This document shows, piece after piece, positions 1 through 5,805 of a DNA stretch of 24,613 nt (its first letter is position 1; each line of letters begins with the position of its first letter). A model generated the notes under the pieces. It ran no database searches. It saw only the letters and a program-made list of their open reading frames with translations, and was not told the DNA's origin. Made by a program: the position numbers and the translations under genes. The DNA comes from an uncultured Collinsella sp. (lineage in GTDB: Bacteria > Actinomycetota > Coriobacteriia > Coriobacteriales > Coriobacteriaceae): assembly GCA_902494535.1 (NCBI GenBank), contig CABUTO010000035.1, forward strand, positions 1 through 24,613. The letters run 5' to 3'.

Positions 1-94
1 GGGGTTAAGTTTGTCGCGAGTTCCGCACGCAAAGGAAAGCACTTAATGTGCTTTCCGTCTTGCGCAGGACTGTAGAGCAGCAAACTTAACCCCC
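1..94. repeat. Long imperfect palindrome at the window edge
   Basis: The ends GGGGTTAAGTTTG (1-13) and CAAACTTAACCCC (81-93) are perfect inverted repeats of 13 bp. The centre holds a second perfect hairpin, GGAAAGCAC (35-43) and GTGCTTTCC (49-57), with loop TTAAT. The sequence between these stems is also partly complementary, so the whole stretch can fold as one long interrupted hairpin. I see no coding sequence in it. It could be the terminal-repeat structure of a short non-autonomous element, the 3' hairpin of a gene left of the window, or a structured RNA. It touches the first base, so its outer limit is unknown. No second copy is visible in the window. Confidence 0.6.
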
Positions 95-151
95 GCCCTC
101 AGCCCCGGAGACCCTCCCGGATGGCCCCGAAAAATTTTTTCAAAAAAGTTG

Positions 152-181
152 TTGCGCGGCGGACAGACTTCTGTGTATACT
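152..181 (+). promoter_or_regulatory. Probable sigma-70 type promoter of the tRNA-Asp gene
   Basis: A -35-like TTGCGC (152-157) is followed after 18 bp by a good -10 box TATACT (176-181). This places a transcription start near 188, about 40 nt before the mature tRNA end. The preceding bases (130-150) are A/T-rich, which could act as an UP-like element. The call is pattern based. Confidence 0.5.
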
Positions 182-227
182 AATCCCCGCAGCGCACGCG
201 AGCGGAAACAAACGCGAACGTCTGCTT

Positions 228-305
<78 letters not shown>

Positions 306-313
306 ACGCAATC

Positions 314-341
314 AAAGCCACGTCTTCGGACGTGGCTTTTT
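314..341 (+). terminator. Rho-independent terminator after tRNA-Asp
   Basis: The 8-bp stem GCCACGTC (317-324) and GACGTGGC (329-336) closes a stable TTCG tetraloop. It is preceded by AAA and followed by TTTTT (337-341). It begins 9 nt after the tRNA CCA. Confidence 0.93.
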
Positions 342-664
342 GCGTTTGATGCACTTTGTTTCGATAGAACGATCGCCCTGGTGCATCTTCGCCCAGAATC
401 CCCGCGCCTTCGGGAACGCAAGTAAAATCTAATAAGTATATTTGTCTGAACAACAGCTTTGTTGCGCAACACCTGTTCTACGAGGCAGGGGGTTAGGTTA
501 TACTAAATTGCACTGTGCGCCGCATCTGATGCATTTCGCTCCAAGCGCGGCACTCAGTGGATATCCGATTTACCATTTGGATGTCCTGGCGGTCATTTAG
601 CGTCTCGACACAAGCTCGGCCCCGGAGCTCGTTCGAGCTGTTCGTATTCCTTGAAAGGGGAAAA
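342..664. other. Intergenic region before the Rrf2 gene
   Basis: This stretch of about 320 nt has no convincing gene. It holds several small dyads: GATGCAC (348-354) with GTGCATC (381-387), CAACA/TGTTG around 451-464, and the 10-bp palindrome GTTGCGCAAC (461-470). A -10-like TATACT lies at 499-504 but lacks a well-spaced -35 box. If it is used, the Rrf2 mRNA has a leader of about 155 nt. Rrf2 proteins often control their own promoter, so the dyads are possible operator sites, without direct support. Confidence 0.4.
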
Positions 665-1150
665 ATGGACATATCGAGGAAGACTGATTACGCCCTTCGT
701 ATGCTGGCGATGCTTGCTGAGGATCCGGAGCGTTTGCTTTCTGTTCGCACCGCTGCCGAAGAGGTCAATGTCCCGTATTCGTTTGCCCGTTCGATTCAGC
801 ACGGTTTGGTCCAGGCCGGTATTGTGGAGAGCCTGCGTGGCGTCCACGGTGGCATGCGTCTCAAGGTCAGTCCGGACGACGTCACTATCCGCCAGGTCGT
901 CGAGGCCGTTCAGGGCCCTATGGTTATGAACGACTGCACCGCCCCCGATGGTGACTGTGCGCGCATGGGCGCGTGCTGCTATCATCCCCTGTGGGCCGGA
1001 GCCCAGGCGTTGATGCGCGACTACCTCGATTCCGTTTCGCTCGGCGATATCGTCGCCCATCGCCAGTTTCCGGCTGTCGATCCCAAGTTCGCCGATCGCG
1101 ATGCGTTTCCCGAGTACGCTGCCTGCGCGTACGCTTGCCGGGAGGAATAG
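665..1150 (+). CDS. Rrf2-family transcriptional regulator (probable Fe-S sensor)
   Basis: This 161-residue protein has the Rrf2/IscR/NsrR architecture. The N-terminal winged helix-turn-helix starts MDISRKTDYALRML, runs to about residue 65, and includes the wing segment GVHGGMRL. A dimerisation helix follows. A cysteine cluster, C91, C98, C104 and C105 (CTAPDGDCARMGACCYH), sits where NsrR and IscR bind their Fe-S cluster. Such proteins sense nitric oxide, oxidative stress or Fe-S status and usually repress. I chose ATG 665 because GAAAGGGG lies just upstream and the protein then begins as family members do; the open frame upstream to 557 has no such support. MutY-like and rubrerythrin genes follow on the same strand, so redox stress is a plausible theme. 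The specific regulon is unknown. Confidence 0.88.
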   Translation: MDISRKTDYALRMLAMLAEDPERLLSVRTAAEEVNVPYSFARSIQHGLVQAGIVESLRGVHGGMRLKVSPDDVTIRQVVEAVQGPMVMNDCTAPDGDCARMGACCYHPLWAGAQALMRDYLDSVSLGDIVAHRQFPAVDPKFADRDAFPEYAACAYACREE

Positions 1151-1171
1151 CGCCGCATAAGGAGTATAGCT

Positions 1172-2077
1172 ATGATTCAGGACCCCTTTCGTTCGATGAT
1201 TCGTTCGGAAGGGGTCTTGCGTTATCGCGACCTTCCGTGGCGCCGAACGCGCGACCCGTATATCATCTGGCTCTCCGAGGTCATGCTGCAGCAGACGCAG
1301 GTGCCGCGCGTGGAGACGCGTATGCCGGCGTGGCTCGATCGCTTTCCGACTGTTCAGGCGCTCGCTCAGGCTGTCCCTTCCGATGTCTTGGATGCGTGGC
1401 AGGGGATGGGCTATAATCGCCGCGCCTTGGCGCTTCACAGGGCTGCACAGTGCGTTGTAGAGGACTGGGATGGGGAGTTTCCGCGCGAGACGCGTGACTT
1501 GGTCGCTCTGCCCGGCATTGGCCCGGCAACGGCGCAGGGCATCCGTTCGTTTGCATTCGATCTTCCGGGCGTGTATTTGGAGACCAATGTGCGCACGGTC
1601 TTTTTGCATCATTTCTTTCCCGATGTGCCGGCCGTTCCCGATCGTGAACTGGTGCCGCTGATCCAAACTGCCTGTCCGGCGGCCCCCGGTGCGGCGGCGG
1701 ACGAGATCGCGCCCTTTGCCGCGCCTCAAGACGATGCCGACACGCCGCGCGCGTGGTATTACGCATTGCTGGATTACGGCGCGTATCTTAAAAAGACACT
1801 GCCCAATCCGTCCAGGCGGTCGGCGGGCTATAGTCGTCAGTCCAAGTTTGAGGGCTCGCGCCGCCAAAAGCGCGCGCATATCGTGCGTATGTTGTTGGCA
1901 GCGCGCGATGGGCAGCCGGCGGGGATTACGCTTGCTGATGCCGTGGTGGGCGTTAACGAGATGGAAGCGGCAGCCGGTCGCGGGCCGGTCGAGTGCGACT
2001 TGATCGCGGGCATTCTAGCTGACCTGGAGCGCGAGGGCTTTTGCCGAGCCGAGGGCGATTGCTGGTTGAGTGTGTAG
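1172..2077 (+). CDS. MutY-like HhH-GPD adenine DNA glycosylase lacking Fe-S cysteines
   Basis: This 301-residue HhH-GPD protein resembles MutY, which removes adenine mispaired with guanine or 8-oxoguanine. The N-terminal segment LPWRRTRDPYIIWLSEVMLQ carries the expected catalytic Glu (E36). WQGMGYNRRALALH (about 76-89) and the helix-hairpin-helix LPGIGPATAQGI (113-124) follow. At the catalytic Asp position of MutY/Nth, the chain reads YLETNVRTV, with Glu at 137. After DYGAYLKK (201-208) there is no CX6CX2CX5C cluster but NPSRRSAGYSRQSKFEGSRR, and the C-terminal part shows no clear NUDIX-like 8-oxoG domain. It therefore belongs to an atypical branch and may have altered activity. The start at 1172 has AAGGAG upstream. 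The gene lies 21 nt behind the Rrf2 gene and is probably co-transcribed with it. Confidence 0.82.
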   Translation: MIQDPFRSMIRSEGVLRYRDLPWRRTRDPYIIWLSEVMLQQTQVPRVETRMPAWLDRFPTVQALAQAVPSDVLDAWQGMGYNRRALALHRAAQCVVEDWDGEFPRETRDLVALPGIGPATAQGIRSFAFDLPGVYLETNVRTVFLHHFFPDVPAVPDRELVPLIQTACPAAPGAAADEIAPFAAPQDDADTPRAWYYALLDYGAYLKKTLPNPSRRSAGYSRQSKFEGSRRQKRAHIVRMLLAARDGQPAGITLADAVVGVNEMEAAAGRGPVECDLIAGILADLEREGFCRAEGDCWLSV

Positions 2078-2191
2078 CCCGCTCAAATCTGAAGAACGGG
2101 ATTGTAAGGTTTAAATTCGCGGCTTGAGGGCATCCTAAAGACAAGGTCGCTCAAAGCCTATGGGCGGCACGTGTTGAAGGGAAGTACACCT

Positions 2192-2731
2192 ATGGATTTT
2201 GAGAACTCTCAGACCAAGAAGAACCTCGAGACTGCTTTTGCCGGTGAGTCCCAGGCACACACCAAGTATCGCTACTATGCATCCAAGGCCAAAAAGGACG
2301 GCTACGTTCAGATCTCGAATATCTTTGCCGAGACGGCGGGCAACGAGTCCGAGCACGCCAAGCTGTGGTTTAAGTATCTGCACGACGGCGCCGTTCCGGG
2401 CACTCTGGACAACCTGCGTGACGCCGCCGCGGGCGAGAACTACGAGTGGACCACGATGTACGACGAGTTCGCCAAGACCGCCGAGGAGGAGGGCTTTGCC
2501 GAGATCGCCGAGAAGTTCCGTGGCGTCGCCGCCGTCGAGAAGGCCCACGAGGAGCGCTACAACAAACTCGTCGAGCGCATCGAGTCGGGCGAGGTGTTTG
2601 AGCGTGAGGGCGTAAAGGTGTGGAAGTGCCTGAACTGCGGGCACCTGCACGTTGGTGCTGAGGCGCCTGAGGTGTGCCCGGTGTGTAACCACCCGAAGGC
2701 GTACTTTGAGGAGCAGGTGGTGAACTACTAG
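2192..2731 (+). CDS. rbr: Rubrerythrin
   Basis: This 179-residue protein is a classical rubrerythrin, a cytoplasmic non-haem iron peroxidase that reduces hydrogen peroxide in anaerobes. The ferritin-like four-helix domain (about 1-135) carries the diiron ligand motifs: AFAGESQAHTKYRYYA near residue 19, NESEHAK near 54, and VEKAHEERY near 116-120. The C-terminal rubredoxin-like domain has C146/C149 (CLNCG) and C162/C165 (CPVCN). The order and length match the family. I chose ATG 2192 because GAAGGGA lies about 10 nt upstream; an in-frame GTG at 2171 lacks a site. A 115-nt gap from the MutY-like gene suggests its own promoter, though the shared peroxide/oxidative-damage theme remains. Confidence 0.96.
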   Translation: MDFENSQTKKNLETAFAGESQAHTKYRYYASKAKKDGYVQISNIFAETAGNESEHAKLWFKYLHDGAVPGTLDNLRDAAAGENYEWTTMYDEFAKTAEEEGFAEIAEKFRGVAAVEKAHEERYNKLVERIESGEVFEREGVKVWKCLNCGHLHVGAEAPEVCPVCNHPKAYFEEQVVNY

Positions 2732-2754
2732 CGCTTGGCGCTGGCTGCTGCGGA

Positions 2755-2846
2755 GCGCAGGGCGGGAGGCCGGATTGCCTTCCCTCCCCGCTCACGGCTC
2801 CGCAGGGTCGCGTTGAGGGAGGGCAATCCGGCCTCCCGCCCTGCGC
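2755..2846. repeat. Palindromic repeat family 1, copy 1
   Basis: The arms 2755-2786 and 2815-2846 are inverted repeats of 32 bp with 31 matches. They enclose a 28-nt centre (2787-2814) containing CGCTCACGGCT then C then CGCAGGGTCGCG. The same centre, with two substitutions, occurs at 3741-3764 inside a second palindrome whose arms have a different sequence. The upstream block CGGAGCGCAGGGC and the downstream terminator are shared too. The unit starts 23 nt after the rubrerythrin stop codon. It could be a REP/MITE-like mobile palindrome or a structured 3' UTR RNA. Confidence 0.85.
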
Positions 2847-2899
2847 CCCGGCGTTGGGTCGTCGCGTGCTCGTTACTGAAAAGCTGATAAGAAGTTTGT

Positions 2900-2930
2900 G
2901 TGCCGCCCCTATCGGGGCGGCACGTTTTTG
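2900..2930 (+). terminator. Rho-independent terminator downstream of rubrerythrin and palindrome
   Basis: The 10-bp perfect stem GTGCCGCCCC (2900-2909) and GGGGCGGCAC (2914-2923) with loop TATC is followed by GTTTTTG. The same stem is reused at 3837-3864. Confidence 0.93.
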
Positions 2931-3021
2931 TATGGGGACTGGTTGGGACGGCGCCGTTCATGGGTGGGGTACACTGGGTAGCGACTTTTAGTTTATCTAC
3001 TACCTGATGGGGTGTTTTTGT

Positions 3022-3654
3022 ATGGGTAAGAAGTCTCGGGCTCGGGTTGCTGCGGCGGGGACTCGCAAGGATCCTGGTCGTCGGGTTGCCGAGGGTAAAA
3101 AGGTCGATCGTGTCGAGAAGGACAAGAAGGTTGGCGCGCATGCTCATCCTGAGTGGGCGCCTCATTTGAATTCGGCTAGTGAGGATTTGACTGCCAAGTT
3201 GTTTACTCTGGTCGAGGTAATTTTGGGCGTGGTGCCCCTTGTGGTTATCGGTTTATTCTTGGCTTCGAAGGACGCTACGAGTGTCGATAAACTCACCGAG
3301 GTCTTTTCGCAGGAGCCCTCGATAGTAGTTACGTTTATCTCTGCGTGCCTGCAGCCGTTTGTGGCGTACATGCTGTACATGATTTATCGCAAATACTGCG
3401 AGGGCGATGCGCGCTTTGCCGCCGGCAACCTGATCGGTCTTTTGTGCTCCGAGATCCTACTGCTCAATATCCCGGGCGTCATCGGTATGGGCATCTTGCT
3501 GTGGCGTGTCTGGCGCAACGTTGCCCCGCACTTTGAGAGCTGGTTGTTTGAGCGTCGTGCAATGGGCGTGCTGGCAGACATTGCGGGCTCGCTCGTGATT
3601 CTCGTCTTGGCATTTATGTGCGCCACCGCCGCCCGAGGCCTTGCGGGTATGTAG
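3022..3654 (+). CDS. Four-TM membrane protein of unknown function
   Basis: I do not recognise the function. The 210-residue protein has a lysine/arginine-rich, probably cytoplasmic N-terminal tail (about 1-50; MGKKSRARVAAAGTRKDPGR). Four hydrophobic segments follow: about 61-81, 101-122, 135-160 and 183-205. There is no signal-peptide cleavage site or catalytic motif I can name. ATG 3022 is preferred over the in-frame ATG at 3007 because GGGGTG lies about 7 nt upstream of it and nothing resembling a ribosome site precedes 3007. A -10-like TACACT lies at 2970-2975. The gene is a single transcription unit between two copies of the composite palindrome-plus-terminator element, so its flanks are almost duplicates of each other. 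It could be a lineage-specific envelope protein. Confidence 0.75.
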   Translation: MGKKSRARVAAAGTRKDPGRRVAEGKKVDRVEKDKKVGAHAHPEWAPHLNSASEDLTAKLFTLVEVILGVVPLVVIGLFLASKDATSVDKLTEVFSQEPSIVVTFISACLQPFVAYMLYMIYRKYCEGDARFAAGNLIGLLCSEILLLNIPGVIGMGILLWRVWRNVAPHFESWLFERRAMGVLADIAGSLVILVLAFMCATAARGLAGM

Positions 3655-3708
3655 TCTGTCCTCACCGACCACGGAGCGCAGGGCAACTGCTGGTTTCACC
3701 GCTCCGGA

Positions 3709-3794
3709 CGTCAGACCCGCGGCGCATCCCTTTCCCTCTCGCTCACGGCTTCGCAGAGTCGCGCGAGGCAAAGGCATGCGCCGCGGGTCTGACG
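3709..3794. repeat. Palindromic repeat family 1, copy 2
   Basis: The left arm from 3709 begins CGTCAGACCCGCGGCGCAT and the right arm ending at 3794 is its reverse complement for the outer 19 bp, with a few mismatches further in. The centre reads CGCTCACGGCT, T, CGCAGAGTCGCG, nearly identical to copy 1, while the arms are unrelated to those of copy 1. Upstream, CGGAGCG (3672-3678) pairs with CGCTCCG (3700-3706) as an extra hairpin; the CGGAGCGCAGGGC block there is shared with copy 1. The unit again lies just after a gene stop and just before the shared terminator. Confidence 0.85.
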
Positions 3795-3836
3795 ACGCGG
3801 GCTTGCCAACGAGTTTTGGCTAATAGATTGGTTTGT

Positions 3837-3864
3837 GTGCCGCCCCTTTGGGGCGGCACTTTTT
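3837..3864 (+). terminator. Rho-independent terminator, twin of the one at 2900
   Basis: The stem GTGCCGCCCC (3837-3846) and GGGGCGGCAC (3850-3859) with loop TTT is followed by TTTTT. The preceding GTTTG and the following GTGTGGGG also match the first copy, so terminator and palindrome form one duplicated composite. Confidence 0.93.
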
Positions 3865-4117
3865 GTGTGGGGTCCCGGTCTCCACAATTTTCGTCAAGCT
3901 TTTGGTTAGATTTTGGTCAGTTGGCGTAAGGGTGGAAGGCCAAAAGATTGCTGGCGAAAAAAGCTCAGAGAAAGTGCTGGTAGGGGAGTTGTTGAGCTTT
4001 TCGACAGCTTTTGAGCAAAAGAAACTTTGTGGCTATTGCCGGCGATTGCGTTGTCGCGGTCATGGCGGTGCGGGATGCTGGTCGTAAGCGTCGAATGCTC
4101 CGATTTTGGAGGCCAGC
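3865..4117. other. Non-coding spacer with inverted repeats
   Basis: I see no supportable gene in these 250 bases. AAAAGCTCA (3959-3967) and TGAGCTTTT (3993-4001) form a 9-bp inverted repeat with a 25-nt loop. CTTTT-GAGC-AAAAG (4008-4021) is a small hairpin right after it. TTTTGGTTAGATTTTGGTCAG-like tandem wording occurs at 3900-3920. The promoter of the following gene must lie here, but I cannot place it with confidence. Confidence 0.4.
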
Positions 4118-4540
4118 ATGAATCTGTTTCTTGAGACTCCGCAGCAACAAGCTGAGCGCATGCTGCGTCAGCAGCAACGACTCATGGAGATGCAAATGCA
4201 GGGGGCGGCAGCCCAGCCCCCTGCGCAAAATGCCACGCCTGCGGTTTCGCCTGCGGGCGAATCGGCGCCAGAGGCCTATTCCGTACAGCAAGATTCATAT
4301 GCGCAGGAGCTCGCGTTCGACAAGCGTCGTGCGCGTCGCCGCCGCGTGGGCCAGCGCCTGCGCACATTGGCGATGATCGTGCTCATCCCGCTGGGGCTTG
4401 CGGTTATCTTTTTGGCGTCGTATGCCCTCACGTGCATCCTCAACGGCGCATCGCCCAACGAGGTGCTCCAACATCTAGCGGCTCTGGGCCAGCGCCTAGG
4501 CGATGTCATAACAACAATCCGCGCCGGCTGGGAGAGTTAG
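4118..4540 (+). CDS. Small single-pass membrane protein, glutamine-rich N terminus
   Basis: The function is not recognised. The 140-residue protein starts with a Gln/Met-rich amphipathic helix (MNLFLETPQQQAERMLRQQQ, probably a short coiled coil, about 5-30). A Pro/Ala-rich linker (about 31-55) and a strongly basic patch DKRRARRRR (68-76) come next. One transmembrane helix lies at about 84-107 (LAMIVLIPLGLAVIFLASYA), followed by a short C-terminal tail. The basic patch before the helix predicts the N terminus inside the cell. ATG 4118 has GGAGG 5 nt upstream; a TTG four codons earlier overlaps that site and is unlikely to be used. It stands alone, with 123 nt to the next gene. It may be a lineage-restricted membrane protein. 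Confidence 0.72.
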   Translation: MNLFLETPQQQAERMLRQQQRLMEMQMQGAAAQPPAQNATPAVSPAGESAPEAYSVQQDSYAQELAFDKRRARRRRVGQRLRTLAMIVLIPLGLAVIFLASYALTCILNGASPNEVLQHLAALGQRLGDVITTIRAGWES

Positions 4541-4663
4541 CGTTTGTCACATTAGGACTTCTAGGGTGTAGGGATTATCGCCACGAGCGGAATTCTTGCA
4601 TCCTGTGGGTCCTGTCGTGCGACTGAATAGTATTATTGAAGATGAATAATAATAGGATTTGTT

Positions 4664-5194
4664 ATGTATAAGCAGGATTTAGAGCAGACTCTGTTGGGCA
4701 TTGACGAAGAGGCAGAGCTGGAAATAGGTCCAAGAGACGACAGGCCGAGCGTTGTATTGGTGGGAGGAAGCGCCTTCATGCTAAACGATGTGACGAATCG
4801 TTCGGTTACACATGACATCGATGTGTTTGAGGCGGACAGGTGCCTCCGCGAGATCATAGCTCGATACCCCGAGGTGAATGGTATGGCGGTGGCATATTGT
4901 AATCAGATGCCATTCAATTACGAAGATCGTTTGATCCCCTTGGATATTGGGGCGCGTTTTATCAGGTACTTTACGCCATCCTTGGAGGATCTGGCGGTAA
5001 TGAAGCTCTATGCCTACCGTCCGAACGACATCGTCGATCTTCATAGTCAGGCATTCGTCGACCGACTTGATTGGGGACTGCTCGAACGGCTTATATTCGA
5101 CGAGGGAGAGGCGCTGGCGTCGTCGCCTTCGGAGCGGAGTTATCAAGAGATGGTCTGCGCATACAGGCAATACAAAAAGGAGGCGCTCGGTTGA
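4664..5194 (+). CDS. DUF6036 / AbiEii-like nucleotidyltransferase, putative toxin
   Basis: This 176-residue protein shows the minimal nucleotidyltransferase signature of the DUF6036/AbiEii group: VVLVGGSAFML (GGS at 34-36) followed by THDIDVF with the metal-binding pair D51 and D53. The conserved helix SLEDLAVMKLYAYRPNDIVDL (about 106-126) is also typical. AbiEii enzymes act as toxins of type IV toxin-antitoxin or abortive-infection systems by transferring nucleotides; whether this one is toxic is inferred. It overlaps the next gene by 4 nt (TTGA), so the two are translationally coupled. The region is AT-richer and uses rarer codons (AGA, AGG, ATA) than its neighbours, suggesting acquisition. 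An AT-rich dyad TATTATT/AATAATA (4631-4651) just upstream could be an operator. ATG 4664 follows an AGGA site. Confidence 0.82.
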   Translation: MYKQDLEQTLLGIDEEAELEIGPRDDRPSVVLVGGSAFMLNDVTNRSVTHDIDVFEADRCLREIIARYPEVNGMAVAYCNQMPFNYEDRLIPLDIGARFIRYFTPSLEDLAVMKLYAYRPNDIVDLHSQAFVDRLDWGLLERLIFDEGEALASSPSERSYQEMVCAYRQYKKEALG

Positions 5195-5754
5195 ATCTGA
5201 CCTTTGAGGGATTCTTAAAAGGCTATTGCCGAGAGTTGTCCGGACAACAGTCGCTGAGTTTTAGAAAACTGGTTGAGCAGGCGATGACGGTTGCGCCGCG
5301 CGTGGCGGAGCCTCTGTTTTTGCTCGCTTTGGTGCAAGGAAAAGCTGAATACGTTCTGGGTTTATCCGAGGGCTCGTGGATGGAAGAAAGTTACCGAGGC
5401 GTTTTGTCCTTGTACGGTCAAGCGGGTAGCATGGCTTCTCTATGCACCAAAAGTGAGCTCCCCAATCGTTATGCCAACGTTTGGCGTGCGTATAGAGCGG
5501 TGAAGGAAAAGCCAGTGGCGGACAGAAGGATCAACGCCCTGATGCGAAAAAGAACATTGGGGGCGCTAGGGGAATCGGGCGTAACGCGCTACGGTCTCTG
5601 CCGCGATTTGAATCTGAATAAGGGAAACGTTTACGCATACTTAGCCGGTGATGACTCAAAAGTGAGCAGGGAAACGGCACGCCGCATTATGGAATATGCG
5701 GAGGGGGGCGGCGCCAAAGAAGGGGCCGGGCGCCCGGTGCGTGTGGCGGGGTAA
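5191..5754 (+). CDS. HTH-like partner of the nucleotidyltransferase, putative antitoxin
   Basis: The start is the TTG at 5191, with AAGGAGG (5177-5183) 7 nt upstream and the TTGA overlap with the upstream stop, giving 187 residues. The open frame before it has no start support. The N-terminal two thirds is helical and unrecognised. The C-terminal segment, about 130-170 (GVTRYGLCRDLNLNKGNVYAYL then SRETARRIMEYA), looks like a helix-turn-helix of the Cro/C1 type. A DNA-binding protein coupled to a DUF6036 nucleotidyltransferase suggests an antitoxin and autorepressor. The order is the reverse of canonical AbiEi-AbiEii, where the antitoxin comes first. The assignment rests on context and a motif seen by eye. 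The tail after 171 is low-complexity Gly/Ala/Arg. Confidence 0.68.
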   Translation: MNLTFEGFLKGYCRELSGQQSLSFRKLVEQAMTVAPRVAEPLFLLALVQGKAEYVLGLSEGSWMEESYRGVLSLYGQAGSMASLCTKSELPNRYANVWRAYRAVKEKPVADRRINALMRKRTLGALGESGVTRYGLCRDLNLNKGNVYAYLAGDDSKVSRETARRIMEYAEGGGAKEGAGRPVRVAG

Positions 5755-5805
5755 GATTGATCGCGGTTTTGATTGATGGTCGATTGGATTTGTTGGGCGG
5801 AGTCT

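Noticed and set aside
1700..1860. Frameshift or truncation as the reason for the missing MutY Fe-S loop
   Set aside because: The frame continues without interruption through DYGAYLKK and a basic conserved-looking segment to a normal stop; neither alternative frame offers a CX6CX2CX5C loop.
593..1879. Open frame of 428 codons on the minus strand
   Set aside because: It covers the Rrf2 and MutY-like genes in antisense; those have clear motifs and ribosome sites, and this frame has none.
2728..3165. Minus-strand frames through the palindromes, with repeated TLRSRER-like peptides (also 3457-3777)
   Set aside because: The peptide similarity comes from the shared repeat core, not from a protein family.
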